From assembly GCA_018398765.1 (NCBI GenBank), contig JAHBMJ010002116.1, positions 1 to 22,620 on the forward strand: a stretch of DNA of 22,620 nt, read 5' to 3'. Both the position numbers and the translations under genes were made by a program. Below are positions 11,829 through 20,639 of the stretch, piece after piece. The stretch is from Chromera velia (taxonomy: Eukaryota > Sar > Chromeraceae). The notes beneath the pieces are model-generated. The model saw nothing but the letters and a program-made list of their open reading frames with translations. It was not told where the DNA came from and did no database searches. Within the stretch, counting starts at the first letter, position 1; each line of letters begins with the position of its first letter.

Positions 11829-11922
11829 ACTCCGTGCGAGTTACTTGAGGGGTACGTATCATGAAGAGCGAAGTATATAATATTATAATGCGATCGCGAC
11901 TCCGTGCGAGTTGCTTGAGGGG
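11829..11922. repeat. 24-bp direct repeat, 70-bp period
   Basis: Copies at 11829-11852 and 11899-11922 differ at one base. Each begins ACTCCGTGCGAGTT and ends CTTGAGGGG, and each contains the small dyad ACTC-CGTGC-GAGT. The intervening sequence is AT-rich. Confidence 0.9.
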
Positions 11923-12037
11923 CATATTTTGGAATTTGGACGACACCGACCGTGATGGAGATAGAACCGAATCCCCCCCCAAAATATGAAAAAATGCGTT
12001 ATGCGGATGCGTGCGATCTCAGGGCCTCTCGGCTGAT

Positions 12038-12052
12038 CTCAGCAGAGCTGAG
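12038..12052. repeat. Perfect 6-bp inverted repeat
   Basis: CTCAGC-AGA-GCTGAG. It is preceded by two direct copies of GATCTCAG, at 12016-12023 and 12035-12042. Confidence 0.7.
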
Positions 12053-12171
12053 CTGCCCCCCGAGGCGATTCTAATCACATCATTTCTTGCTATAAAATCT
12101 ATGCATCATGTGACGTGGTGCCGCAGTGTTCAAATTAGTATGTTTAATAAAGTTTTCAGTCTTGAATTACC

Positions 12172-12193
12172 GTGAATTCACCTAGGAATTCAC
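12172..12193. repeat. 8-bp inverted repeat with 6-nt loop
   Basis: GTGAATTC and GAATTCAC flank ACCTAG, so the site can form an 8-bp hairpin. It lies 20 bases after the AATAAA motif in the AT-rich island. Confidence 0.75.
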
Positions 12194-12330
12194 TGTCAAA
12201 AGTTCAAAGTCTGGAAGTCGAAACGACTCGGATGTGAAAGCCGTTAGTCAATGAAACATACACCGTTTGCGTGTCAAATAAATATCCAGAAATTTTATGA
12301 ACTGAATTGAGTGGATTCAAGATCGGGCGA

Positions 12331-12707
12331 ACTCTTCCTCAGCGAACAGAGGGCCTGAAGGACAGATGTCAGAGGCATAATTCAGTTGGGAAACACACAC
12401 AAAAGTACAAAGCCCGGCTCCGTTACTTCTCACTTAATTCTGGCGGCACATCGACGCCGCGTCCCCGATCGACAGTCCGATGAGGGAGGGAAAGAAGGGT
12501 CAAGAAGGAGGTGCAAGCACGGAAGAGACGATCTAGGGGAACTTGAACGTTTGTTTGAGCATCGCTCACCCCTTCTTGCAGACCCAAAGAGGACCGATCA
12601 GGTGAGCATGATAATAGATCGATCCATGAACCCCGCGCCCACCCGAGTTCATCACGCAGCAGAAAGGACAGCAGCTGTCAATTGATGCTCTTCCCCCCCT
12701 TTCACTT
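12331..12707. other. 3' flank of the RING-Kelch gene
   Basis: Composition returns to that of the genic region. The stretch directly follows, on the minus strand, the TGA at 12710-12708 and is presumably 3' UTR plus spacer. A 99-residue plus-strand frame at 12386-12685 shows no motif, and I do not support it as a gene. Confidence 0.5.
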
Positions 12708-14891
12708 TCACATCCAGACTGCCAGTCTCTTCTGTCCCCTCTCCCCCCCCACGGAGGACAGCCAAGACAAACGTCCCTCCAGAGGAAGACCACACGCAGC
12801 CCTATTCCGCAATCTCGGGGCCACCGTCACACAGGAGGCCCTAGAGAGACCCCCGAAGTCCTCCGAGTCGATCGAAAACATCTGCAACCCCTCGCAGATC
12901 TCACCGCTGCTCTCGTCGATCTGCAAGCAGACAGGCAACTCACAAGAGAAGAGAAAAGACATGCATGTGGAACGACAGCGAACGTCGAAACTCACTTCCT
13001 CTCTCTTCTCAATCGCCATCTCTCTGTGTGTGCGCAAAAAGCACATACAGACAAGAAGCGAAATTCAATCAGATCAGCTAGGGCGAAATCAGAGGAAAAG
13101 AAGACATGGATGGGTTTCATGGCAAAATGAAGGACCAAAGGATTCAGAAAAGGCACGAATTTGCACATCCACCCAGCCGACCAAGCGACCAACCGACCTG
13201 TATTGTGAGAGCGTACAGACGTCCATCCACAACCCCCAACGACAGCACGTCTAGACACGGGGCCAGTTGGACTTTCTTCCACCCCTTTCCCTCTTCCTGC
13301 AATCCCTCTAGAGGGTCAAACGAGTGACACACAGCTGCAAATTTAGGATCGTCAAGACCGCTTCTCACAGGTTCACTCAGGAGTCCGGCCGGGTGAGGAA
13401 ACATCCGCCCCCCCCTTCCATTGCCCCCCCCACCTTCACCAGAAGAGGCCCCAGTACCATAAAGATGCATTACCAGCGCGTTCGGCCCTCCCCCCTCTCC
13501 CTCAGCCCCTGCCCCCCCTCCCCCCAACGACACCCCTGAATGATTCAATCCAGAGGAGGAAGAAGCGGACAGAGACGCAGACGCAGACGCACAACCAGGT
13601 GCAGCAGTGGAGGGACGACGCCCCGATCCTCCCCCACTCTCCCCTCCCACACTACCTCTACCCCACCCCCCCCATCGTCCCTTCACCCCTCGAACTTTGA
13701 AAGCCTCAGAGGAACCCCCGCCAATGCACCCTCCCGGCCCTCCCACACTCCCCGCAGCTGCAAAGGCCTCTAGAGGCCGATGCAAGACAAACGCGCGCCC
13801 ATAGTGTGCTACGGCGTCTGTGACTGCACCCACAAGGGGGGGGAGGCCGAAGATGCTCCACGGACCTTTTTTATCCAATTTGCACACCTCCATGGAGGAA
13901 ATGGGAAGCCCCTCTGGGGTGAACCCCCCAAACGCACACAGGTGTCCCTTCAAGACCACAAGCCGCGTGTCTGCTCTAGGCACACAAAACGGCTCTAGGC
14001 GGTCCCACGTGTTTCCCTTCACGCGATATTGCCACACTCCCCGCACAGCTGTTTGCACTCCCACACCCCCATCCCACTCCTGCCCACTGGTCCCGGAAGG
14101 CAGATTCTGCGTCCCGTTCCCAGACTTCTCTTTTCCATTTCGCCGTCCGAAAGTGAAGGCGGCTCTGCCCGCGCTAGTGGCAGGTCTCTGCTGACTCGAT
14201 GAGGCGCCTGAAGATCCCCCGGTTGCACCACCTACAGCCCCACCCCCCCTCATACCCCCTGCAGATCTCAACCTCCCCCCACCGCCCCCAACGACCTGCG
14301 GAAGCACATCAGGGGAAAGACGCACAAGCGCAGGGGAGTCTGCTGGAAGACGCCCCCCTGCGAGGATGAACGATGGAGGCCCGCTATCAGACGGAAGGGA
14401 GAGGACAGAGAAGTTCGTCCAATTCGAGTCACTCAAAGGAAGATCACACAGAGTCGTCCAGACCCGCTTGTCGAAATTCCAACTATCCAACGACGCCGCC
14501 CCAAAGGAATTGGGTTTCAACAATGTCGACAGGGGCCTCGTGTCCCCCTCCCCTTCTGCTGCCCCTCCCTCTGCCCCCGGACCCGTTCCCCCCCCTCCGT
14601 TCTGCAGGGCTGGGGGGGACCTCTGGGCTCCCTTCGGGTGCCCGAGGGCAAACAGCTTTGGGAGAGCCTCGCCTGCAGTCAGTCCATCGACGGAAAAGAA
14701 AAAAGGGGGAATGGAGAAGTCGACAGCCAGTGATGAGGATGCGAACAGAGAGAGAGAGAGGTCTGTTCTGAACTGAGAAGGATCAACAATCAGGGTTCGA
14801 GAAGGAACAAGGAGAACAGCAGTAAAGGAATTCTCTTTTCTGTCTCTCATATACACGCACGCGCGCACACACAGAGAGGGAGAAAGAGAGA

Positions 14892-14929
<38 letters not shown>

Positions 14930-15981
14930 AAAAAAAAAGAGAAACGATGATCACCTTTCATAAGTGCCTCGAAAAAGAAGTCATGACCAAGAACAACAGA
15001 CTAGAGCGCAATCCTTCTTGACTGACCAAACGCGAGAGCGAATTCCATCGGCGCGACCCTCCCCAGTATATCTGAGAGTCGGTGTACGGACTGTTTCAGA
15101 GTCTCCACCTCTGCCCTTGACCTTCTCTCCTTTTCCTCCAGCTTCATGAATGCCGCACACACAAGCGAGAGATGTCCAGAGACACCCTCTTTCTGCACAC
15201 ATGTTTGTTCATTGTCACTGGTTCCTCTGTGCAGAAACGCTTTTGGGCTGGGACAGGGGATTCAGTTGAGCGGTGCCCACAAGGCAGTTGTCGAAGGAAC
15301 GGCACGTGAAAAAGAGAGCAAACAACCGGGTGAGAGAGGCTCGCTGAGCGACGCAGAGAGGCAGAAACAACCAAACGATTTGAAATAACACAGGAAACAA
15401 GAGTAGAAACTGGATCCAACGAGGAAACAGGGCAGGAAGGGAAAAACTCTTTTCTTCTCTTCCTGCACAACACTTACCTCGTGATTTCTCAAAGCGTCCT
15501 CATGGCAGTCAATGGGACAGCCGAACCTCCTGTATCTGCAGGGGAAGCGTCTCAGAGGGCATCTCAGGAGATGCACAGGCAAGTCCGAGAACCGGCCTTC
15601 GAACGTTGCACACGTACATCGAACTCGAATGCCAAAAATTTCACGGCGACATGCTTCAGGCGGAGGGGCTGTGTCATCCCCGCTGATCTGCGTCTGGCAG
15701 AGGGGACAGAGAGAGCTCCTCTCGAGCCAGGACGACAGGCAACAGGCACAGAACAGGTGGTTATTCCCGCACCCTGCTCGGACACAGTGAAGGTCGATCC
15801 CTCCACAGATGGCACAGAGGTAGTCGGGGTTTACTGAGGAGACGAATTGATCTTCAAACACGCGACAGCTGCTGGAAGACCCGTGGCCCTGATGGTCTCC
15901 TTGCACAATCGCAACTGGTCTGTTTCTGTGTGCAGGGCTGTTGGGCCGATCTTGAGCAACCCTAGCGACGGCTGAAGACAT
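12708..15981 (-). CDS. RING / TRAF-type zinc finger / coiled coil / Kelch protein, probable E3 ubiquitin ligase
   Basis: Model complement(join(12708..12920, 13198..14672, 15027..15192, 15478..15981)), 785 residues. Introns are phase 0 (GAG|GTAAGT to TGTGCAG), phase 1 (TTTG|GTCAGT to ACTGCAG) and phase 0 (CAG|GTCGGT to CTTGCAG); all frames close. A C3HC4 RING spans residues 56-95: C56-x2-C59, C71-x3-H75, C78-x2-C81, C92-x2-C95. A TRAF-type zinc-finger block follows at about 111-180, with Cys and His pairs split across the first intron. A charged heptad-like coiled coil covers about 186-206 (KLEEKERRSRAEVETLKQS). From about 284 there are Kelch-like blades: FILAGG near 325, a W-x-Y strand near 436-440 with LCAFGG near 468, and a last blade completed by exon 4. 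Gly-rich insertions interrupt the propeller. RING proteins of this kind transfer ubiquitin from an E2; here the propeller would bind substrate. The function is inferred from domains, the partner unknown. Confidence 0.85.
14872..14926. repeat. (GA)n microsatellite in a RING-Kelch intron
   Basis: A purine run of AG units with a few GGG/AAA interruptions, followed by a poly-A run at about 14929-14938. In the gene's sense strand it is a CT tract about 200 nt upstream of the acceptor at 14673. Read as protein it gives an artefactual Ser-Leu repeat, so the Met upstream of it is not a start. Confidence 0.9.
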
Positions 15982-16574
15982 TTTTTGCCGCCAGAGAATG
16001 CAGCTGGTGCCACTCGTGGGCCCTTGCTCAACAACCCTGCAGTCTCAGACTGACAGCGTGTCTTGAGGCAGTCTGATCTCGACACTCCGTTGGTTGAAAA
16101 CGCGGGCAGGTCAACCTGTAGCAGACAAGGGTCCCAGATTTGTTCTCAGCAAGCCGCGTAGAGACAAGAGAAATCAATTGAATCATGCAAGTCCATCCTT
16201 GGAGCCAGACTAAGCTGTGTGTCTTAAGGGGGCCCCGGCAAGAAAGTGGTCCGCGCCATGCATTCCGCGCCCCCCCCGTCTGAGGTTCTCTGCATGTGGG
16301 CCCTGGCATGCCCTGAAAAAAAAATTGTTCGAAGCTAGAGGCGGACGGCGGTTCATGCATGGCGGCTCTCTCTTCTTGTCATTCCAACGGTTCTGGTGGC
16401 ACAGACGCGGGTGCAAGGAGCCTGTGTGTCTCAGTGCTTTGTGGTGTGATCTGACGAATTGCGTGAGACTGAAGGGAAGCCTCTGCATCTACCGGTCGAG
16501 TGAGAAGTCTCCGGAGGTCTTTTTGGACCTTTGTGGTTGTCTGTTGTTTGTCCGAAGGGGGTAGGGGGGGAACC
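15982..16574. promoter_or_regulatory. Divergent intergenic region, putative bidirectional promoter
   Basis: It separates the minus-strand RING-Kelch start (ATG at 15981) from the plus-strand plastid-protein start (ATG at 16575) by 593 bases. It contains no convincing ORF. TGCATG/GCATG-type palindromes occur at about 16258-16262, 16290-16312 and 16353-16361. I see no clear TATA box. Shared control of the two genes is inference from the head-to-head layout. Confidence 0.45.
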
Positions 16575-18091
16575 ATGCTCAGTCAAATTTTTCTGGTGAC
16601 TGTGTCTCTACACAGTCTGGTTTTGGGCTTTCAGGGGAGGGCATTTTTGTCACGTCGGCCTGCGCCAGCACGGTCATCGTCTTTGTTTAGAGGGAAGAGA
16701 GGAGCAACCGCACTGGGAGCCATTCGTCTTCCTTCAGTTCCCAAAAAGTTGATGAGACCTCCCCCTATCTGTCTTGACTATGAGACACTATTGAGGGAGT
16801 CCGATGTTGAAGAGGTCAATTACAAAACTTCTTTGCGGCAACATCCCGAGGTGGACTCCACAAGAATTCGGGACCTGTATGGGAAGATCAAGGACAAGAA
16901 GGTGTTGCTCAAGCAGATGCACTATTTCCTTCAGAAGGATGACTGGCAGTGTGTGAACAGAATCCTTCGAGAGAACCCAAAGGTGTTCTCTAACAGAGAC
17001 GCACGACGGTTGTGTAGAGACATTGTTCACTATCTCCCGTGTGATCCCATTAAGGATGAAGATGGGTATGTAACCGACGGAGCCTTGGCCGCTTTTGACT
17101 CACGAATCAAATACTTTTTGGACGGGATCCGGGATCACCAGTGCTTCACGGACGAGGCACACCCCCAAAACATGTTCATGCGGAAAAATAGGGTCAGAGA
17201 CAGAGACAGCTGCAGGAACAGACAGAAGCGACGCCAAAGCATTCTGATTTCTTTTCTCTCAAGACATCCAGTGAAGCCCTGTCTCTCCGTCTCCGTCTGT
17301 CCGTCTCCCTTTCATTGGCCTGATTTCCTCTTTTCTTCCGCACTGCTGGTTGCTCCACTTCCTTTACCGGTCTCGTGCCCCTCCTACCCTCCTTATAGCT
17401 GCGCGCCGTTCCTTTTGTCCTCCATCCCAAGTTTCGCTTCATGAATAAAGCACGTTTTGCAGGGACGCAGAGCTCTCTCTTGTGTAGTGTGTGCAAATAA
17501 ATCAGATCCCCCCCTTTGTGCACTCACTGTGTCAAGAGGCTGCCGCAAGCCCCCCCCCTGCAAGGACGGCACATGACGATGGGTGTGAGGACAAACCGAC
17601 CAATGTACATTAATTGATGAATTGCAGATTGACAAGACAAAGCTGACGTCCACACTGATGCCCCCGAGGTGGTTGAACGAGACCTTGAAGGCCGAGGTGA
17701 ACAAGAACCTCAGGGCAGCGATCAAAGCAAAGGACATCGAGCAGACGTGCCAAATTATTCGCAAACACACAAGGTCGGTGTGACAGACCAGAAGAGCGTC
17801 CGAAAGACAAATAGTCAGACAGACAGACTGAAGGGAAGATAGGATAGATGGAACGCGAAGTTTTGTTTCTGTACGTGCGTTTGTTCCTTCCGGATCTTGT
17901 TTGTCTCTGCGTTCCTCGGCCTGTCTAACCAGAAGCTCTGTCTCTCTTTCTCTGTCTTCGCGTGTCTCGTTCTCTGCATCGCGTTTTGCTTCTCTCCGCC
18001 TTGTATGCCTCCGTGTACACTGACCCGTTTCTGTATCTGTGGGTGAGTCTTTGCTTGGGGGGATCGCGCCTTCCCACAACCGTTCTTTCCC

Positions 18092-18142
<51 letters not shown>

Positions 18143-18764
18143 TGTGACCGAACTCCTCTCTTTCTCCCTCCACTTTCCTTCCTCCAGGTTGGTCGACTGT
18201 GACTACGACCTTGTGCTGGGGTATCTTGACCTCTACAAATCCATCTGGACAGACCACTCGGACAGGAAGACGCAACTCCGGTTGAAGGACAGATGGTTCA
18301 AAACCACATGCACACAAAGGTAAGCAGCTGGGAGGGAGTGCCAGGGTTGGCAGTTTGTTCTTGAAATCGCTGATTCCATTTTCTCCGTCTTCGTCCCTTC
18401 ATGCATTCCTTCAGAGAGGACGAACCAAACTTCATCACGCATTAACAGACAGACAGACAAACAGACAGAAAGAGACAGACAGACAGACAGACAGACACAC
18501 AGACAAACAAACAGGCAGACAACCAAACAGACAGACAGACAGACAGACAGAGAGCCATCGAATTCAAGCACGAACAAAAGAGAGAAGACAACTAGTTGCT
18601 CAGGGGAAAGGTTTCGCACTCCATGAGAGAGAAGGAAAGGAAGGGGAGGTCGGGGGAGTTCACGTTTTTCCGTTGCGTGTCATGTGTGGGTGGGAATTGG
18701 TTGTTCTCTCGTCTCTTCTCTTCCCTTATCCTCTCTCTCTCTCTCCCGCTCCCTCTCTCTCTCG

Positions 18765-18802
<38 letters not shown>

Positions 18803-18846
18803 CTCTCTGCCTCTCTGTCTTTGTCTGTCTGTCTGTCTCTCTCTCG

Positions 18847-18880
<34 letters not shown>

Positions 18881-20639
18881 CTTTTTGTGTGTGCGTGGGT
18901 GTGCAGAGTGTTCATCAAACTCCTGGAGATCGTGGCCAACAAGCCGAAGGAGTACTGGCAGAAGGTGTGGGCAATCGAGGAGGATCAGTGGAAGTGAGTC
19001 AGTCAGTCAGTGCTCGTGCTTCCGTTCCCTCCTCTTTCCTTCTCTGTGCGCTTTGGTTTTGCCTTTCAGTCGCTTTCATTTTGTCGAAAGAGGATGCAAG
19101 AGAGATCGCCTGACGCTCAGAGAAGAAAATCGCTGTGTCCACTCCCGATTTCCTGACCTGTTGTCGTCGTATCCCTCTGCCGTCTTCCGAGCAGGACAAA
19201 GAAGATGGCAAGGTTGAAGAGATTTTCTCTCAATGTAATTGTTCTCTTTTGGAGATCGTCTCAGTGTCAGAAAAGAGTCATTTGCAAAAGGAGAACTTTG
19301 TCTTTCGTTTCAGAAAACTGGCGGGGCCTTTTCTTTTTCATCTCTTCTTCCGTTCTTTCTTTCTTTCTTTCTTTCTTTTCTTTTCTTTTCTTTCTTTCTT
19401 TCTTTCTTCCTTCCTTCCTTCCTTCCTTCTTTGCCCGCCCGCACTTGTCTGCAGGAAAGAGAAGACGAGACGGCGGCTTGAGATGTACAAGAAGAGCGGG
19501 ATGGACATAGAGTACGAGGAGGAGTCGGACGACCCTGCAGAGAAGTACAAAGAGGTGCGTTGCCAGGCAGGAAAGCGGGGGGNGGGGGGGGGGGGGGGAG
19601 GAAGAATCTGCGGCATCAAGTTGAGGCAATACGGAGAAAGAGACAAAAGTGCAAGATTGCAACTTTGCCCGTACAGTCATACAGGTCCACGAGATTATTC
19701 CGTCGTCCCTTTGTTTCTTTCCGCCTGTTGTGTGCTTCTCCGTTTCTTTTTTGTTTCCATCACCCCCCTACCCGTCTGGCCTTCTTTCTGTCTGGCTATC
19801 TACTTGTCCCTGTCCCCCTGTGTGTCTCGCTTTGAGAGTTTGTACGAGTAGATGACAGAGACCCCCCCAATTGGCTTCAAGCTTCCATTATCCCCCCCGT
19901 GTGTATGTCCCTCCCTCCCACTGCCTGTGTGTGTGCATTGCAGGTCGGATACGAGTACTTCTTCTCGAAGGAGATCCAGGAGCAGTACCCCTGGTTCAAC
20001 TGGACGATTGCCAGTTGGGCCTTCGACTACGCGGCCAATCAGGGCCCGGACCCGAAGAAGATTATTGCCGGGACTGCACAACCAGCCTACCTGAGGTGGA
20101 TCGATGAGTACGATTACAACGTCTTTGAGGAGATGGAAATCCTCAAGCAGCATGAGATGACCAAGGTCGCAGGGGACTCTCAGGCGATGATGAACACTTT
20201 GATGCAGCATGAGCATAACGTCAAACAGAGATTGATTGCCATGACAATGAAGAAGTCGTATCCTGATGTGTTTGAAAATGTTTACGATCCAGGAGAAGAA
20301 CTGGATCCGAATGCTGGTTGCTACAAACCCGATGAATCGAAGCCAGGGGAGGATGTGGTGCACATACCGCCTCCAGAAAACTTTGACAAGACAATGGAAT
20401 GGGAGGCGGGTGTTCGGTATAGGCAGAAAGCGATCAGGTTGGCAGAGGAGCAGGGATATGATGTTCGGGGGATGAAATTGGAGAACAAGATCACACCGTA
20501 TCCGTCAGAAGAAGCAGAGGCAGGCATGGACAGTTCGAATACTCATCAACTATTCTTTTTCCCTCAGGCGGATGATGAGGATGAGAAAGATGAAAAACAG
20601 GAGGAAGACGGGGCGGATGCGGATGCGGAGGAGGAGTAG
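16575..20639 (+). CDS. Predicted plastid-targeted protein of unknown function
   Basis: Model join(16575..17192, 17628..17773, 18188..18319, 18907..18993, 19455..19554, 19944..20639): 592 residues, intron phases 0, 2, 2, 2, 0, with usable GT-AG sites and a closing frame. Residues 4-18 form a hydrophobic signal-peptide core ending VLG, with Phe at 19. Residues 19-50 are Arg/Ser/Ala-rich with no acidic residue, as in transit peptides of complex red plastids. The mature part is hydrophilic and helix-rich, with many Trp/Tyr (YWQKVWAIEEDQW near 315-327; YPWFNWTIASWAFDY near 374-388), and ends in an Asp/Glu-rich tail. I recognise no family. ATG 16575 was chosen over the in-frame 16500 because it puts the signal peptide at the N-terminus. 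Uncertain points are an 18-nt optional microexon (19195-19212) and a possible 48-nt in-frame intron (20520-20567). Location in the plastid is inferred from the presequence only. Confidence 0.82.
18093..18146. repeat. (TC)n(TG)n compound microsatellite
   Basis: About 16 TC/CT units run directly into about 11 TG units in the second intron of the plastid-targeted gene. The tract ends 40 bases before the acceptor AG at 18186-18187. Confidence 0.92.
18445..18554. repeat. (CAGA)n microsatellite
   Basis: About 110 bases of ACAG/CAGA units with CAAA and AGAG variants, in the third intron (18320-18906) of the plastid-targeted gene. Confidence 0.9.
18730..18880. repeat. (CT)n then (GT)n compound microsatellite
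   Basis: About 130 bases of CT units with CG and TGTC interruptions, then about eight GT units. It ends 25 bases before the acceptor AG at 18905-18906 and supplies that intron's pyrimidine tract. Confidence 0.9.
19353..19432. repeat. 80-nt pure pyrimidine tract (CTTT)n(CTTC)n
   Basis: Uninterrupted C/T run with CTTT, CTTTT and CTTC units, ending 20 bases before the acceptor AG at 19453-19454. Confidence 0.92.
19577..19598. repeat. Poly-G tract containing one undetermined base
   Basis: A 22-base G run with an N at 19583, in the fifth intron (19555-19943). The N marks a sequencing or assembly difficulty, so the run length is unreliable. Confidence 0.9.

Larger units (their letters stand above)
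11280..12330. other. AT-rich island, possible decayed mobile element
   Basis: Base composition shifts sharply from the pyrimidine/purine tract style to AT-rich sequence here and shifts back near 12330. The island carries three 12-nt AGCGA-type units, a 24-bp direct repeat, several dyads, and a TATAAAAT (12091-12098) followed 48 bases later by AATAAA (12146-12151). No convincing ORF is present. A solo LTR or remnant transposon is possible, but I see no target duplication and no second LTR. Confidence 0.4.

Noticed and set aside
12386-12685. 99-residue plus-strand frame
   Set aside because: No motif, and it lies in the 3' flank of the minus-strand gene. Length alone is weak evidence.
14673-14961. 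Met at 14961 as the start of the Kelch protein
   Set aside because: This N-terminus is a Ser-Leu repeat translated from an intronic CT microsatellite. A consensus acceptor at 14673 and the phase-matched RING and coiled-coil exons explain the true upstream sequence.
17393-18079. 228-residue minus-strand frame opposite introns of the plastid-targeted gene
   Set aside because: It overlaps phase-consistent plus-strand exons and is made of Arg/Glu/Thr low-complexity sequence.
18445-18554. CRISPR-like array
   Set aside because: It is a simple tetranucleotide microsatellite without unique spacers, in a eukaryotic intron.
18355-19217. Plus-strand frames of up to 252 residues in the third and fourth introns
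   Set aside because: They are translations of CAGA and CT arrays (Asp-Arg-Gln-Thr and Ser-Leu repeats).
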